From contig CABVRS010000016.1 of the NCBI GenBank assembly GCA_902500745.1, positions 1 to 36,621 of the forward strand: a stretch of 36,621 bases of DNA, in the 5' to 3' direction. The DNA is from an uncultured Nitrospira sp. GTDB taxonomy: Bacteria > Nitrospirota > Nitrospiria > Nitrospirales > Nitrospiraceae. The position numbers were made by a program, and so were the translations under genes. The notes under the pieces were generated by a model. It searched no databases. It was not told the DNA's origin and saw nothing but the letters and a program-made list of their open reading frames with translations. Positions 1 to 8,845 of this stretch are shown here, in pieces; the stretch's first letter is position 1; each line of letters begins with the position of its first letter.

Positions 1-338
1 TTCCAGCTGCACCAATACCGGTCTTTGCTGAACACCTCAAGAAGGAGTACGAGGCGTTTCACAAGCGGAATCCCGATCAGGTTGCCGAATCATCCGAGGC
101 GCTGGAAGTCCTAGATCGCGCTGCTCGCTTTGTCTCTGAATTGTCGGAAAATGATTTTCAATCAAGCCGGTTTCTAGGAGGACTTATCGGGTATGTCAAG
201 ATGATGCATCCGGAGATCGCGGCGCATCTGAAGAAGACGCATGAACCGGGGCACATCCTTCTACCTGGGCAATCGTTCCTGCCTCCACCGGCCGCCGAAA
301 CTCACACCCACGGTCCTGACTGCCAGCACCACCATTAG
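1..338 (+). CDS. Hypothetical protein, 3' end only, His/Cys-rich tail
   Basis: The reading frame is open from base 3 and stops with TAG at 336-338, so the gene starts upstream of the window. About 111 residues are visible. The body is a charged, probably helical segment (AEHLKKEYEAFHKRNPD near the left edge), followed by a Pro-rich linker and a C-terminal tail ending HTHGPDCQHHH. That tail could bind a metal ion such as nickel, zinc or copper, but this is inference from composition only. A TTG codon at 141 could be read as a start, but the uninterrupted frame before it argues for a longer protein. It converges with the PilZ gene 18 bases away. I do not recognise the family. Confidence 0.6.
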   Translation, partial: PAAPIPVFAEHLKKEYEAFHKRNPDQVAESSEALEVLDRAARFVSELSENDFQSSRFLGGLIGYVKMMHPEIAAHLKKTHEPGHILLPGQSFLPPPAAETHTHGPDCQHHH

Positions 339-356
339 CCGGTAGTTCTACGTCCA

Positions 357-701
357 TTAGGCTGCGGCAATCACGGGTTGCTGTTGTAAAATCCGTTCGA
401 TATGAACAGCCAGACGAAAATCTGCCTCGTTTGAAAGAGAGACAAATTGGACACCGAATTCCTGTCCTCGCACCCACCGTACGATTGCCTGATCAATATC
501 CAGACTGTCTTGTTGATCGGGCAACCAGAGCCGTATCATCACCAGTGGGTTGCACGGAAGATCAGAAAATCCCTGGATTCGAACTCCATTTAAGGAGATA
601 TCCCGTACAACCGCCCGCTTCAGCACTTGGCCCATGAGATAACAACTTGGATAATCAGCTGAGATTCGGCGGTACATGCGGCGCGTCACAACGGGTTTCA
701 T
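357..701 (-). CDS. PilZ domain protein (putative c-di-GMP receptor)
   Basis: This 114-residue protein is essentially a single PilZ domain. The N-terminal arginine cluster RRMYRR (residues 7-12) matches the RxxxR c-di-GMP contact, and RDISLNGVRI near residue 33 matches the (D/N)xSxxG strand motif. Family knowledge predicts c-di-GMP binding with control of motility, exopolysaccharide or secretion; nothing here identifies the partner. A strong AAAGGAGG Shine-Dalgarno sequence lies just before the ATG at 701. It is the last minus-strand gene after the cyclophilin, 208 bases away, so it may have its own promoter. Confidence 0.85.
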   Translation of the reverse strand: MKPVVTRRMYRRISADYPSCYLMGQVLKRAVVRDISLNGVRIQGFSDLPCNPLVMIRLWLPDQQDSLDIDQAIVRWVRGQEFGVQFVSLSNEADFRLAVHIERILQQQPVIAAA

Positions 702-909
702 GAGCCCTCCTTTGAGGAGTCAAAGAACGTGACGCTAAGAATAGCCGTCAAACAGGTTGGGGGAAACCCCGCGAAAGCCACCCCTCAAAAGTACGGTGTT
801 CGTGAGCATACGGAAGAAATGACGCGAAGAAATGAAGAAAACGTGCGAGGCACCACCGGGCGATATCTAGCCACTCAAATACCCAACTACGCAGATACGC
901 GCGTCACCG

Positions 910-1494
910 TTACTCCACAATCGTAATGGTCATTTCGACACGCTCTTTGGGATTATCCCGCTCGTCGCGCGGCAGATTAACAATTTTGTCGGCCACACCA
1001 ATCCCCTTTTTCACTTGGCCAAATACGGAATATTTTCGATCCAGGAATCGCGAGTCCTCGACAACGATAAAGAACTGAGAGCCGGCTGAATCCGGATCGG
1101 CTGCCCTGGCCATCGACACAATGCCACGCTTGTGCGGAATATCGTTGAATTCCGCCTTGACGTTGTGACCTGGCCCACCCTGGCCATAGGTGTCTTTTTT
1201 GAGGGTATCCTTGGTATTAGGGTCTCCGCCTTGAATCATAAAACCAGGAATGACACGGTGGAAAATTGTCCCGTTGTAAAACCCGTCTTTCGCGAGTTTA
1301 ATAAAATTCTCCACATGTCGTGGCGCAACATCTGGATAGAACTCAATCTCAATATCACCGAATTTTGTCTTGATGATTGCTCTCGATGCTTTCGGTGCCG
1401 TATCCGCAGCCATGACCGACTCGAGGCTGACGACGGAAAACCCAACACATGCCAGCAATCCAATAAGCATCCGATATCTTACTTGCTTCAGCAT
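910..1494 (-). CDS. Peptidyl-prolyl cis-trans isomerase, cyclophilin type, exported
   Basis: This is a cyclophilin of about 194 residues that speeds proline isomerisation during protein folding. Recognisable blocks are FHRVIPGFMIQGGDP, the GSQFFI strand and the C-terminal FGQVKKG loop. The start was placed at the ATG at 1494 (MLKQVRYRM) rather than 15 bases upstream, because a GGGAGG ribosome site sits at the right distance. This leaves a signal peptide with a hydrophobic core (LIGLLACVGFSVVSL) and an AxA-like site (VMAA), so a periplasmic location is likely. It follows rnc by 70 bases on the same strand. Which paralog name (ppiA or ppiB) applies cannot be decided from sequence alone. Confidence 0.9.
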   Translation of the reverse strand: MLKQVRYRMLIGLLACVGFSVVSLESVMAADTAPKASRAIIKTKFGDIEIEFYPDVAPRHVENFIKLAKDGFYNGTIFHRVIPGFMIQGGDPNTKDTLKKDTYGQGGPGHNVKAEFNDIPHKRGIVSMARAADPDSAGSQFFIVVEDSRFLDRKYSVFGQVKKGIGVADKIVNLPRDERDNPKERVEMTITIVE

Positions 1495-1564
1495 TTCTGA
1501 CCTCCCCATTCTTGCATCATGCTTATCTCATGAGAAAGAGTCGTCATCTTAATGGAAAAGCATC

Positions 1565-2272
1565 TCACCCCTCAACCCGCTCGAGGGCTCGTTGTGCTGC
1601 CTGTTGCTCCGCCTCTTTCTTGCTGTATCCTTGACCGATGCCACACACCTCATCATTCAGGTAGACTCCTACTTCAAACACTTTTTGATGATCGGGCCCG
1701 GTTTCCTGCACGATCACATACCGTGGCAACACGTCATGATGTTTCTGACACCACTCCTGAAAACGGGTCTTGTAGTCACCTCCGCCAGGCCTCGTTTGTA
1801 GCTCGTCGATGAGGCGCAGCTCTTCGCCCAACACATCGATGGTAAAATTGCGACTGGCCTCAAGACCTCCATCAAGATAGACCGCCGCAATGACAGCCTC
1901 CAACGCATCGGCAAGCAACGAGGCTTTCTCCCGCCCTTTCGAAAGCTCTTCACCACGACCAAGTCTCAGTCTAGCCCCAAGATCCAGACGCCTAGCGGCA
2001 TTGGCCAATGGAGCTTCACTCACCAGCTTAGCTTTGAGCTGCGAGAGCGCCCCTTCGCTTAACTCAGCGTATCGGTTCGCAAGATAATCGCTGATAATGA
2101 GGGACAACACGGCGTCCCCCAGAAATTCAAGCCGTTCGTTATGGTTTTGGCCAGAAGCTCGTCGTTCATTCACATAGGACTTGTGCGTCAGAGCTTCTTG
2201 CAAGAAGCCTGAGTTCAAAAATTGATAATGTGATATGGTGGGAAGAGAATCGGCTGAAGAACCTGGATTCAT
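1565..2272 (-). CDS. rnc: Ribonuclease III
   Basis: RNase III cleaves double-stranded RNA and processes rRNA precursors. The 235-residue protein has the usual two-part layout. The N-terminal endonuclease domain carries the signature NERLEFLGD (residues 45-53), and the second acidic site lies in LLADALEAVIAAVYLDGG. The C-terminal double-stranded-RNA-binding domain runs from about residue 165 (DYKTRFQEWCQK) to a helix with KKEAEQQAAQRALE. The length is normal for the family. The start is 13 bases after the fabF stop, which indicates an operon; the acpP-fabF-rnc order is widespread in bacteria. No strong Shine-Dalgarno sequence is visible, so translational coupling to fabF is plausible. Confidence 0.96.
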   Translation of the reverse strand: MNPGSSADSLPTISHYQFLNSGFLQEALTHKSYVNERRASGQNHNERLEFLGDAVLSLIISDYLANRYAELSEGALSQLKAKLVSEAPLANAARRLDLGARLRLGRGEELSKGREKASLLADALEAVIAAVYLDGGLEASRNFTIDVLGEELRLIDELQTRPGGGDYKTRFQEWCQKHHDVLPRYVIVQETGPDHQKVFEVGVYLNDEVCGIGQGYSKKEAEQQAAQRALERVEG

Positions 2273-2285
2273 TCTGACACGCGCA

Positions 2286-3548
2286 CTACGTATCCAGCCT
2301 CTTGAAGATCAAACAGGCATTGACCCCGCCGAATCCGAAGGAGTTCGACAATGCCATCTGGATGGCAGCAGGCCGCGCCTTATTGGGGACATAATCGAGA
2401 TCACAGGCCGGGTCAGGATTATCGAGATTCATCGTAGGCGGAAGAATCCCGTGATATAACGCCAGCGTGGTGAATACGGCTTCAATCCCACCCGCTGCCC
2501 CAAGCAAATGCCCGGTCATAGATTTAGTGGAACTGACAGGAATACGAGCGGCTTGTTCACCAAACACCTGCTTGATTGCGCGCGTCTCAATCGCATCGGC
2601 CATCGTGGAGGTACCATGCGCATTAATATAGCCGATCTGATCGCGCTGAATACCTGCATCTTTGAGCGCCAATTCCATGCAACGGACAGCCCCTTCACCT
2701 TCCTCCGGTGGAGCGGTAATGTGGTAGGCGTCGCTGTTCATCCCATACCCGATGATCTCTCCATAGATTCTCACTCCACGCTGAAGAGCGTGAGTGAGCT
2801 CTTCAATCACCACCACACCAGCCCCTTCGCCTAATACAAATCCATCTCGATCCTTGTCGAACGGGCGGCTAGCTTTCGTCGGCTCATCGTTCCGAAACGA
2901 CAACGCCTTGGCCGATGCGAATCCTGCGACGCCAAGCGGCGTCACCGCTGCTTCAGCACCTCCCGCGATCATGACATCGGCATCACCTCGCTGAATCAAG
3001 CGGTAGGCATCGCCAATGCAATGGTTCCCCGTGGCACAGGCCGTCACGGCACAGGAGTTCGGACCTTTGGCACCGATCCGAATCGCCACTTGCCCAGAGG
3101 CAAGATTGATAATGGTCATGGGAATGAAAAACGGTGAGACTCGTCCGGGCCCCTTGTCCCTGAGTACATCATGATAATGCTCTATCGACCCTAGCCCACC
3201 GATCCCGGAACCGATGTAGACCCCCACCTTGGTGGCTTCCTCTGGCTTTACTTTTAAACCGGCATCATCCACAGCCAACTGGGCAGCTCCCACGGCATAG
3301 TGGATGAACGTATCCATCTTCTTAATTTCTTTCTTTTCGATGAATCGAGCCGGATCAAAATCCTTGACCTCCCCCGCAATCTGGGCGTCATACCCCGTTG
3401 GATCAAACCTGGTGATTCGGGCGATCCCGGACTCGCCGGCGCAGATTGCCTTCCAGGTCTTCTCAACACCCGTACCCAATGGAGTCACCAGCCCAAGGCC
3501 GGTGATCACCACACGGCGGCCAGCCGGATTGGACGATTCTAACGGCAT
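2286..3548 (-). CDS. fabF: 3-oxoacyl-ACP synthase II (KAS II)
   Basis: FabF condenses malonyl-ACP with a growing acyl-ACP in the elongation cycle of type II fatty acid synthesis. The 420-residue thiolase-fold protein has the complete Cys-His-His triad: C171 in VTACATGNHC, H311 in INAHGTSTMAD and H347 in KSMTGHLLGAAGG. The C-terminal SNSFGFGGVNACLIF motif is intact. The ATG at 3548 is only two bases after the acpP stop, so the two genes are tightly coupled. The length is a few residues above the usual 410-415 because of a short N-terminal extension (MPLESSNPAG). Confidence 0.97.
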   Translation of the reverse strand: MPLESSNPAGRRVVITGLGLVTPLGTGVEKTWKAICAGESGIARITRFDPTGYDAQIAGEVKDFDPARFIEKKEIKKMDTFIHYAVGAAQLAVDDAGLKVKPEEATKVGVYIGSGIGGLGSIEHYHDVLRDKGPGRVSPFFIPMTIINLASGQVAIRIGAKGPNSCAVTACATGNHCIGDAYRLIQRGDADVMIAGGAEAAVTPLGVAGFASAKALSFRNDEPTKASRPFDKDRDGFVLGEGAGVVVIEELTHALQRGVRIYGEIIGYGMNSDAYHITAPPEEGEGAVRCMELALKDAGIQRDQIGYINAHGTSTMADAIETRAIKQVFGEQAARIPVSSTKSMTGHLLGAAGGIEAVFTTLALYHGILPPTMNLDNPDPACDLDYVPNKARPAAIQMALSNSFGFGGVNACLIFKRLDT

Positions 3549-3550
3549 AC

Positions 3551-3784
3551 TTAGGACTTTTCCTTGATGTAGTCCAGCGCTTTCCCAACAGTCAAAATCT
3601 TCTCAGCATCCTCATCGGGAATTTCAATTGAGAATTCTTCCTCGAGCGCCATCACAAGCTCGACGGTATCGAGCGAATCAGCGCCAAGATCTTCGACGAA
3701 GGAGGCCTCCGGCGTCACTTCATCCTCTTCCACACCAAGCTGCTCAGCAATAATCTTCTTGACTCGCTCTTCGACAGTTGCCAT
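3551..3784 (-). CDS. acpP: Acyl carrier protein
   Basis: This 77-residue acidic protein carries acyl chains on a 4'-phosphopantetheine arm. The attachment serine is in the classic [16 protein letters not shown] motif. The frame extends upstream to 3859, but the ATG at 3784 is preferred because the sequence from [12 protein letters not shown] matches the family start and an AAGGAGGT ribosome site precedes it by about ten bases. It lies between fabG and fabF, as in many bacteria. Confidence 0.97.
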   Translation of the reverse strand: MATVEERVKKIIAEQLGVEEDEVTPEASFVEDLGADSLDTVELVMALEEEFSIEIPDEDAEKILTVGKALDYIKEKS

Positions 3785-3874
3785 TGCTATGACTACCTCC
3801 TTCCCCAGTATGACTCCCTCTGCACCGTCCCATGGGGATCTGTGACGGCCGTGTGCCAAAACAATTCGCTATCC

Positions 3875-4618
3875 CTAGACCATCAACATCCCGCCGTTCA
3901 CATGCAGGACATGGCCGGTGATGTACGCCGCCTCCTCGGACACGAGAAACCGCACGGCCGCAGCCACATCTCCCGGTGTCCCCAACCGACCCAACGGGAT
4001 TTGCTTGAGTAATGTGTCCTTCACATCGGTAGGAAGGCCGTGGGTCATGGCCGTATCGATAAAACCGGGCGCCACCGCATTCACCGTGACATTGCGACTG
4101 GCGTATTCCCGTCCGACGGTTTTGGTAAACCCGATTACAGCGGCCTTGGACGCCGAATAATTCGCTTGTCCGGCATTGCCGATGACTCCGACGATTGATG
4201 CAATATTCACGATGCGACCATACCGTTGCTTGGTCATCGGCTGCAACACGGCCTTCGTGCAATGAAAGGTGCCGTTCAGGTTGATCTGAAGCACCAGATT
4301 CCAGTCTTCCTCTTTCATCCGCAAGAGCAGCCCATCGCGGGTAATCCCGGCATTATTGACCAGGATGTCGATTTTTCCCCAAGCTTTGATCACCTGCTCA
4401 GCCATCGCTTTGGTATCGTTGGTATCCGCAACATTGACTTTGAGGTTCAGAGCCCTTCTTCCGAGTTTCTCGATGGCTCCGACCGTTTCCACAGAACGCC
4501 CGGGATCGAGATCGGCCACGGCGACATCGGCACCCGCTTGAGCAAGGTTTTCGGCAATAGCCCGACCGATCCCTTGAGCGGCGCCGGTGACGATCGCAGT
4601 TTTTCCTTGTAGTGACAT
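3875..4618 (-). CDS. fabG: 3-oxoacyl-ACP reductase
   Basis: FabG is the NADPH-dependent ketoreductase of fatty acid elongation. The 247-residue short-chain dehydrogenase has the nucleotide-binding TGAAQGIG motif near the N-terminus, the NNAG motif, the catalytic serine in NIASIVG and YSASKAA (YxxxK). The ending HVLHVNGGMLMV is typical. The ATG at 4618 (MSLQGKTAIV) is chosen over an upstream TTG at 4636 because it has an AAAGG site at good spacing and starts right before the first strand. It is followed by acpP after 90 bases and preceded by fabD. Confidence 0.96.
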   Translation of the reverse strand: MSLQGKTAIVTGAAQGIGRAIAENLAQAGADVAVADLDPGRSVETVGAIEKLGRRALNLKVNVADTNDTKAMAEQVIKAWGKIDILVNNAGITRDGLLLRMKEEDWNLVLQINLNGTFHCTKAVLQPMTKQRYGRIVNIASIVGVIGNAGQANYSASKAAVIGFTKTVGREYASRNVTVNAVAPGFIDTAMTHGLPTDVKDTLLKQIPLGRLGTPGDVAAAVRFLVSEEAAYITGHVLHVNGGMLMV

Positions 4619-4689
4619 GACAGACCTTTCAGGCAATACGTTAACAGGCTGACAGGGAGTTCGTCACCTGGTTTCCTCTGTACGATGAA

Positions 4690-5631
4690 TCAGGCTGAGC
4701 TGACCGCCGCGAGCGTCGCGTCCAACGACGTTGGGTCATTCACATTCAATAATTTCGCGCTCGGGAGAATTCGTTTGATCAATCCGGTTAAAACAGTTCC
4801 TGGACCGACCTCGACAAACGTCGTGACACCCATTGCTCCCATGGTCCGCACGGTCTCTTCCCACAACACAGAAGACGGCAACTGCCGGATCAGCGACGCT
4901 TGAATCTCGTTGGCCCGGCTGATCGCTTTCGCTTCAGCATTGTTCACAAGCGGGGCGCGGAGGTCCGCCCACGTCACTTCGGCCAAGTCCCGCGCCAATC
5001 GATCGGCAGCGTGCTGCATCAACGGCGTATGGACCGGCACACTCACCGGGAGGGGAATGGCTTTTTTACACCCTTGGCCTTTGGCCAATTCGATCGCCCG
5101 TTCTACCGCTGCTTTTTCGCCGGCAATCACAACCTGCCCCGGTGAATTAAAATTGGCTGCCGCAACAACCCCGGCAGGTGACGCAAGGCGGCACACATCT
5201 TTCACAACCTCGGCCGTCACACCCAACAGCGCGGCCACCAGACCAGTTCCTGGAGCCACGGCCTCAGACATGTAGCGCCCTCGTTTTTGAACCAGAGCGA
5301 CCGCATCTCGAAATGCGAGGCCGCCTGCCGCAACCAATGCCGAGTACTCGCCTAAACTATGGCCAGCCACCGCAACTGGCTTCAGTCCAACCGGCTCCAA
5401 GAGTTTGAATGCCGCCATGCTGCTGGCCAGTAGGGCCGGCTGAGTGAATTCCGTGAGGTTGAGTCGTTCCGCAGGTCCGTCAAAACACAAGGCCGCGACA
5501 TCGTACCCTAACACTGAGGATGCCTCATCATACACGGATTTCACCGAGGGATGCGCGTCATAGAGCAACTTCCCCATTCCAACCGATTGGGATCCCTGTC
5601 CTGGAAAAACAAACCCGATTCCTAGAGCCAT
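4690..5631 (-). CDS. fabD: Malonyl CoA-acyl carrier protein transacylase
   Basis: FabD moves malonyl from CoA to ACP and so feeds chain elongation. The 313-residue protein has the N-terminal FPGQGSQ loop (residues 9-15), the nucleophile elbow GHSLGEY with S92, and the partner histidine H201 in VPVHTPLMQ. The length is normal. The ATG at 5631 is directly preceded by CCCCCC and has no Shine-Dalgarno sequence, although this start is well fixed by homology. A leaderless or very short-leader transcript from an internal promoter would explain this. The gap to fabH is 123 bases, unlike the tight spacing elsewhere. Confidence 0.96.
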   Translation of the reverse strand: MALGIGFVFPGQGSQSVGMGKLLYDAHPSVKSVYDEASSVLGYDVAALCFDGPAERLNLTEFTQPALLASSMAAFKLLEPVGLKPVAVAGHSLGEYSALVAAGGLAFRDAVALVQKRGRYMSEAVAPGTGLVAALLGVTAEVVKDVCRLASPAGVVAAANFNSPGQVVIAGEKAAVERAIELAKGQGCKKAIPLPVSVPVHTPLMQHAADRLARDLAEVTWADLRAPLVNNAEAKAISRANEIQASLIRQLPSSVLWEETVRTMGAMGVTTFVEVGPGTVLTGLIKRILPSAKLLNVNDPTSLDATLAAVSSA

Positions 5632-5669
5632 GGGGGGTTAGATATCTTAGAAATACCGTGCAAAGTCAA
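5632..5669 (-). promoter_or_regulatory. Possible internal promoter ahead of fabD
   Basis: Read on the minus strand, TTGACT (5664-5669) is followed after 17 bases by GATATC (5641-5646) or after 19 bases by TATCTA (5639-5644). Next comes A-CCCCCC and the fabD ATG. The predicted start of transcription would lie within the C run or just before the ATG, fitting the absence of a ribosome site. The match to consensus is modest. Confidence 0.3.
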
Positions 5670-5754
5670 CGGGAAAAGTTTTCACCTGCCACCTTCTCCC
5701 CACAATCGGGAAGGCCTGTACCGACACCTGGAGTGCCCCTCACCGAGCGGACGC

Positions 5755-6729
5755 CTACCATCGGAGCATCGCAGAGGCCCACGTCAATCCAGCCCCAAAC
5801 GCCCCAAGCATCACCAATGAACCCTCTTTGATGCGCCCCTCGCGAACCGCCTCATCCAGGGCGATCGGAATGGATGCGGCCGATGTATTTCCATACCGAT
5901 CGAGATTGAGGAACACTTTTTCGATCGGAAGCCCGAGCCGCTCCATCACTGCCCGGAGTATCCGTACATTGGCCTGATGGGGAACATATAGATCAAGGTC
6001 CTCCACCTGCAGATGATTAGATGCCAGTGTCGTACGCGCAATTTCTTCCAACGTGCGTACTGCGACCTTGAACGTCTCGTTTCCTTTCATCTTGATATAG
6101 TGCTGACGCTCCGTGATGACTTTTTCAGACGGCGGATTTCGTGAGCCGCCTCCCGGCACCATGATCAACTCGCAGAGCGTTCCGTCGGAACGGAGATCAG
6201 TGGAGAGAATCCCACTCTCCCCAGGGCTCGCACTGAGGACTACCGCCCCCGCCCCATCCCCGAACAGCACACAGGTATTCCGGTCAGTCCAATCGGTAAT
6301 GGCGGACATCACTTCGGATCCGATCACCAAGACATGGCGCATCCCCGTCTTAATGTACGCGTCCGCTATGGACAACGCGTAGACAAATCCACAGCAAGCC
6401 GCAGAAAGGTCACAGGCCCCTGCTTTCGTGGCGCCAAGCTGATGCTGCACAAGGCACGCGGTTGCCGGAAGCGGGAAATCACCCGTGCACGTCGCGACCA
6501 GAATCATATCCAGATCGGTCGCCGCCACACCAGCTGCGGTGAGTGCTCGTCTCCCGGCTTGAACTGCCAGGTCTGAGCACGCTTCTCCAGTCGCTGCAAT
6601 TCGACGCTCTCGGATACCGGTCCGCTCTCGGATCCACTCATCGGATGTGGCGACCATGCGTTCAAGGTCCGCATTGGTCAGCACTTTCGTAGGAGCATAG
6701 GACCCGGTTCCGGCAATGCGCGCCTTCAT
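5755..6729 (-). CDS. fabH: 3-oxoacyl-ACP synthase III (KAS III)
   Basis: FabH starts fatty acid synthesis by condensing acetyl-CoA (or another short acyl-CoA) with malonyl-ACP. The 324-residue protein has the full Cys-His-Asn triad: C112 in SAACCGF, H251 in YVPHQAN and N281 in YGNTSAAS. An extra cysteine follows directly at residue 113. The start codon overlaps the plsX stop in the four bases ATGA, indicating translational coupling. The plsX-fabH-fabD-fabG-acpP-fabF order matches the classic fab cluster. Confidence 0.97.
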   Translation of the reverse strand: MKARIAGTGSYAPTKVLTNADLERMVATSDEWIRERTGIRERRIAATGEACSDLAVQAGRRALTAAGVAATDLDMILVATCTGDFPLPATACLVQHQLGATKAGACDLSAACCGFVYALSIADAYIKTGMRHVLVIGSEVMSAITDWTDRNTCVLFGDGAGAVVLSASPGESGILSTDLRSDGTLCELIMVPGGGSRNPPSEKVITERQHYIKMKGNETFKVAVRTLEEIARTTLASNHLQVEDLDLYVPHQANVRILRAVMERLGLPIEKVFLNLDRYGNTSAASIPIALDEAVREGRIKEGSLVMLGAFGAGLTWASAMLRW

Positions 6730-7745
6730 GTCTCGAGTTCCACCGGTGGCTGGGAGTGACTGGCTTCAATATCCCGTTGGATCAGCTCTGGGACCCTGCT
6801 ATCCGCCATCCCTTTGGCTCGTCGAATCGCATTTTTAATAGCTTTGGCCGACGATCGCCCATGACAAATCATCGTAATTCCATTGACCCCAAGCAGTGGA
6901 GCGCCACCGAACTCGGCATAGTCGATTTTCCGCTTGAGATTCTGTAGAGGACCTGAAATGAAGGGATATGCGAGCCGGCCAAGGAAATGCCCCGAGATTT
7001 CCTTGAGCAGAAGCCGCTTGATCATCGCGGCAACCCCTTCGGAAATCTTCAGAGCGACATTGCCGATAAACCCATCACACACAACGATATCGGCGATTCC
7101 ACTATACACATCGCGCCCTTCGACATTCCCGACGAAATTGAGCGAACTTCCCTTGAGCCGCTTAAACGCCTCTTTCGTGACTTCGTTGCCTTTACTATCT
7201 TCCTCTCCGATACTCAGAAGACCGACACGAGGATTAGGTTTCCCGAGTAGATGCTTTCCATATTCGTTCCCCATCAACGCGAATTGCTCAAGGTGCTCGG
7301 CGGTACAGTCAACATTCGCGCCGACATCCAGCATAATCGCTTCCCCGCTCAGCGTCGGCAGACTGGTCGCAATGGCCGGTCGTTCAACCCCCTTGGCCAA
7401 GCCTAGCAAGAAGAACGACGCCACCATGCTGGCTCCGGTATTGCCGGGACTCACAATCGCCTCGGCCTGACCGTTCTTCACAAGCTCCGTTCCGACCCAA
7501 ATAGACGAGTCCCGCTTCTTTCGAGCAACTGCGGCGGGCGATTCATGCATCTCAACCACCTGGGACGCATGTCGAATAGAAATGCGGGAATCGTGACAGG
7601 CGAGACGCTCACACTCTTGTTTGAGGATCGTTTCATCGCCGACGAGAATGATCTCGATGTCGAGTTCTTTCGCGGCCTGAACCGCTCCCTCAATACAGGG
7701 CGCAGGGCCATGATCGCCCCCCACCGCATCAAGCGCGATCTTCAT
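6726..7745 (-). CDS. plsX: Phosphate acyltransferase PlsX
   Basis: PlsX converts acyl-ACP to acyl-phosphate for the first step of phospholipid synthesis. The protein begins MKIALDAVGGDHGP, the family's typical start, and includes SPGNTGA, ALMGNEYGKH and DGFIGNVALK blocks, with an expected length of 339 residues. The frame is open upstream to 7943, but that extension does not resemble the family, so the ATG at 7745 is used. The ribosome site there is weak. It follows rpmF and overlaps fabH by four bases, linking membrane lipid supply with fatty acid initiation. Confidence 0.95.
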   Translation of the reverse strand: MKIALDAVGGDHGPAPCIEGAVQAAKELDIEIILVGDETILKQECERLACHDSRISIRHASQVVEMHESPAAVARKKRDSSIWVGTELVKNGQAEAIVSPGNTGASMVASFFLLGLAKGVERPAIATSLPTLSGEAIMLDVGANVDCTAEHLEQFALMGNEYGKHLLGKPNPRVGLLSIGEEDSKGNEVTKEAFKRLKGSSLNFVGNVEGRDVYSGIADIVVCDGFIGNVALKISEGVAAMIKRLLLKEISGHFLGRLAYPFISGPLQNLKRKIDYAEFGGAPLLGVNGITMICHGRSSAKAIKNAIRRAKGMADSRVPELIQRDIEASHSQPPVELET

Positions 7746-7967
7746 ACGAGATGGTGTATTCACAGATGGCGTCGGAAAGAGTGGCTGACCATGCGTCGCC
7801 CCCTTTGGTTCACACCGGATGCGCTGAGAACCTAAGGCAACGGACCGATGTGCACACCGATCGGCCTTCAACGTCACGGCCAAAACCATGCACAAGCTCG
7901 TGACGAACGTGCCTGGTCCCGTCAACGCCCGGCGTCGCGGCACGCTGGCGGATGTTCGACATTCCGC

Positions 7968-8153
7968 TTACGCTTCCTCGACCTGAATGACGGCCTTGCC
8001 CTTGTAGGTACCGCAATTCAAGCACGTGTAATGCGGCAGCTTCAACTCGTGGCACTGTGGACACACGGCCATTCCTGGCGGGGTGATGCGCAACTTTTGA
8101 GTACGTCGCTTATCGCGTCTCGCCCGTGAATGTTTATGTTTTGGGTTGGGCAT
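7968..8153 (-). CDS. rpmF: 50S ribosomal protein L32
   Basis: This 61-residue basic protein begins MPNPKHKHSRARRDKRR, the usual L32 start, and carries four cysteines as CPQCH and CLNCG, the zinc-ribbon version. An AAGGAG site precedes the ATG. Its place between the DUF177 gene and plsX is the common bacterial arrangement that ties ribosome and lipid synthesis. Confidence 0.96.
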   Translation of the reverse strand: MPNPKHKHSRARRDKRRTQKLRITPPGMAVCPQCHELKLPHYTCLNCGTYKGKAVIQVEEA

Positions 8154-8189
8154 GGTAACTCCTTATTTCCGCTCGATCCCGATCGTCAT

Positions 8190-8783
8190 TCAGCGACTGC
8201 CGGACTCTCGTAGCTTTTCCTGCATCGTCCGCAAGACCTGAAACGGACTTCCCGTCTGGTCCACCGCACAATGACAGGGGCCCTCATTCAAGTCTTTACC
8301 ACAACGAGCACATAACCCACGGCATTCCTCGGAGCACAAGGGATGCATTGGAGAGGCAAGGATCAATTGCTCGCGCAACATCGGCGCCAGCTCCAGCTGA
8401 TCACCCGTAAAGTAGTACAGATCGTCATTCGGTTCGTCCTGTTCCACCTCAGGGGGCGTCGCCGTTTTTTTCTTTCGTCCATCGTCTCGCTTTGAAGCAG
8501 ACACCGGCGCCTTCGGTTCCCGTTCATAAACGACGCGCAACGAAAACGCCAGCGGGTCGTCGAAATCCTTGAGACACCGCACACATTGGCGAATGGCCGT
8601 GCCTTCCACGACTCCGGTCACATAGAAAGTGCGCTCGATCGCCCGAAGATCCAGTCCTATGGCTACCGTTCCTCGAATGGACACATCCGTATCGGCCAAC
8701 CCCAACTCGTCGCCTGTCAGGTCCCCCGACAAGGACAGACCTTCTGCCGTGATGTCCACGATTTTCGGTGTCAAGATATCCAT
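8190..8783 (-). CDS. DUF177 (YceD-like) protein
   Basis: This 197-residue protein lies just upstream of rpmF, the standard place for DUF177/YceD. YceD relatives are linked to 23S rRNA accumulation in plants and bacteria; the exact role is uncertain. The C-terminal cysteine cluster CSEECRGLCARCGKDLN plus CHC fits the family's metal-binding end, and CVRCLKDF occurs mid-protein. A lysine-rich insertion (DDGRKKKTATPP) sits between the two halves. The start is placed at ATG 8783, six bases after GAGG, rather than at the further upstream codon at 8840. Confidence 0.88.
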   Translation of the reverse strand: MDILTPKIVDITAEGLSLSGDLTGDELGLADTDVSIRGTVAIGLDLRAIERTFYVTGVVEGTAIRQCVRCLKDFDDPLAFSLRVVYEREPKAPVSASKRDDGRKKKTATPPEVEQDEPNDDLYYFTGDQLELAPMLREQLILASPMHPLCSEECRGLCARCGKDLNEGPCHCAVDQTGSPFQVLRTMQEKLRESGSR

Positions 8784-8845
8784 AGTCATCCTCGACAACG
8801 TACTGCTGCTCCACCTCAATGCATCGGAATCGCCGGTCACGTTCG

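Noticed and set aside
575..587. Minus-strand GGAGTTCGAATCC, another T-arm-like match
   Set aside because: It lies inside the PilZ gene (NGVRIQG) and no cloverleaf forms.
755..800. GGGGGAAACCCCGCGAAAGCC, reminiscent of a c-di-GMP-I riboswitch core near a PilZ gene
   Set aside because: The conserved GGGCAAACC and GGUAGC..GGGUUACC elements are missing, and it would be on the strand opposite to the PilZ gene with no gene downstream.
729..926. Plus-strand frame of 65 codons between PilZ and cyclophilin
   Set aside because: No ribosome site, odd composition, and its end overlaps the cyclophilin gene; probably chance.
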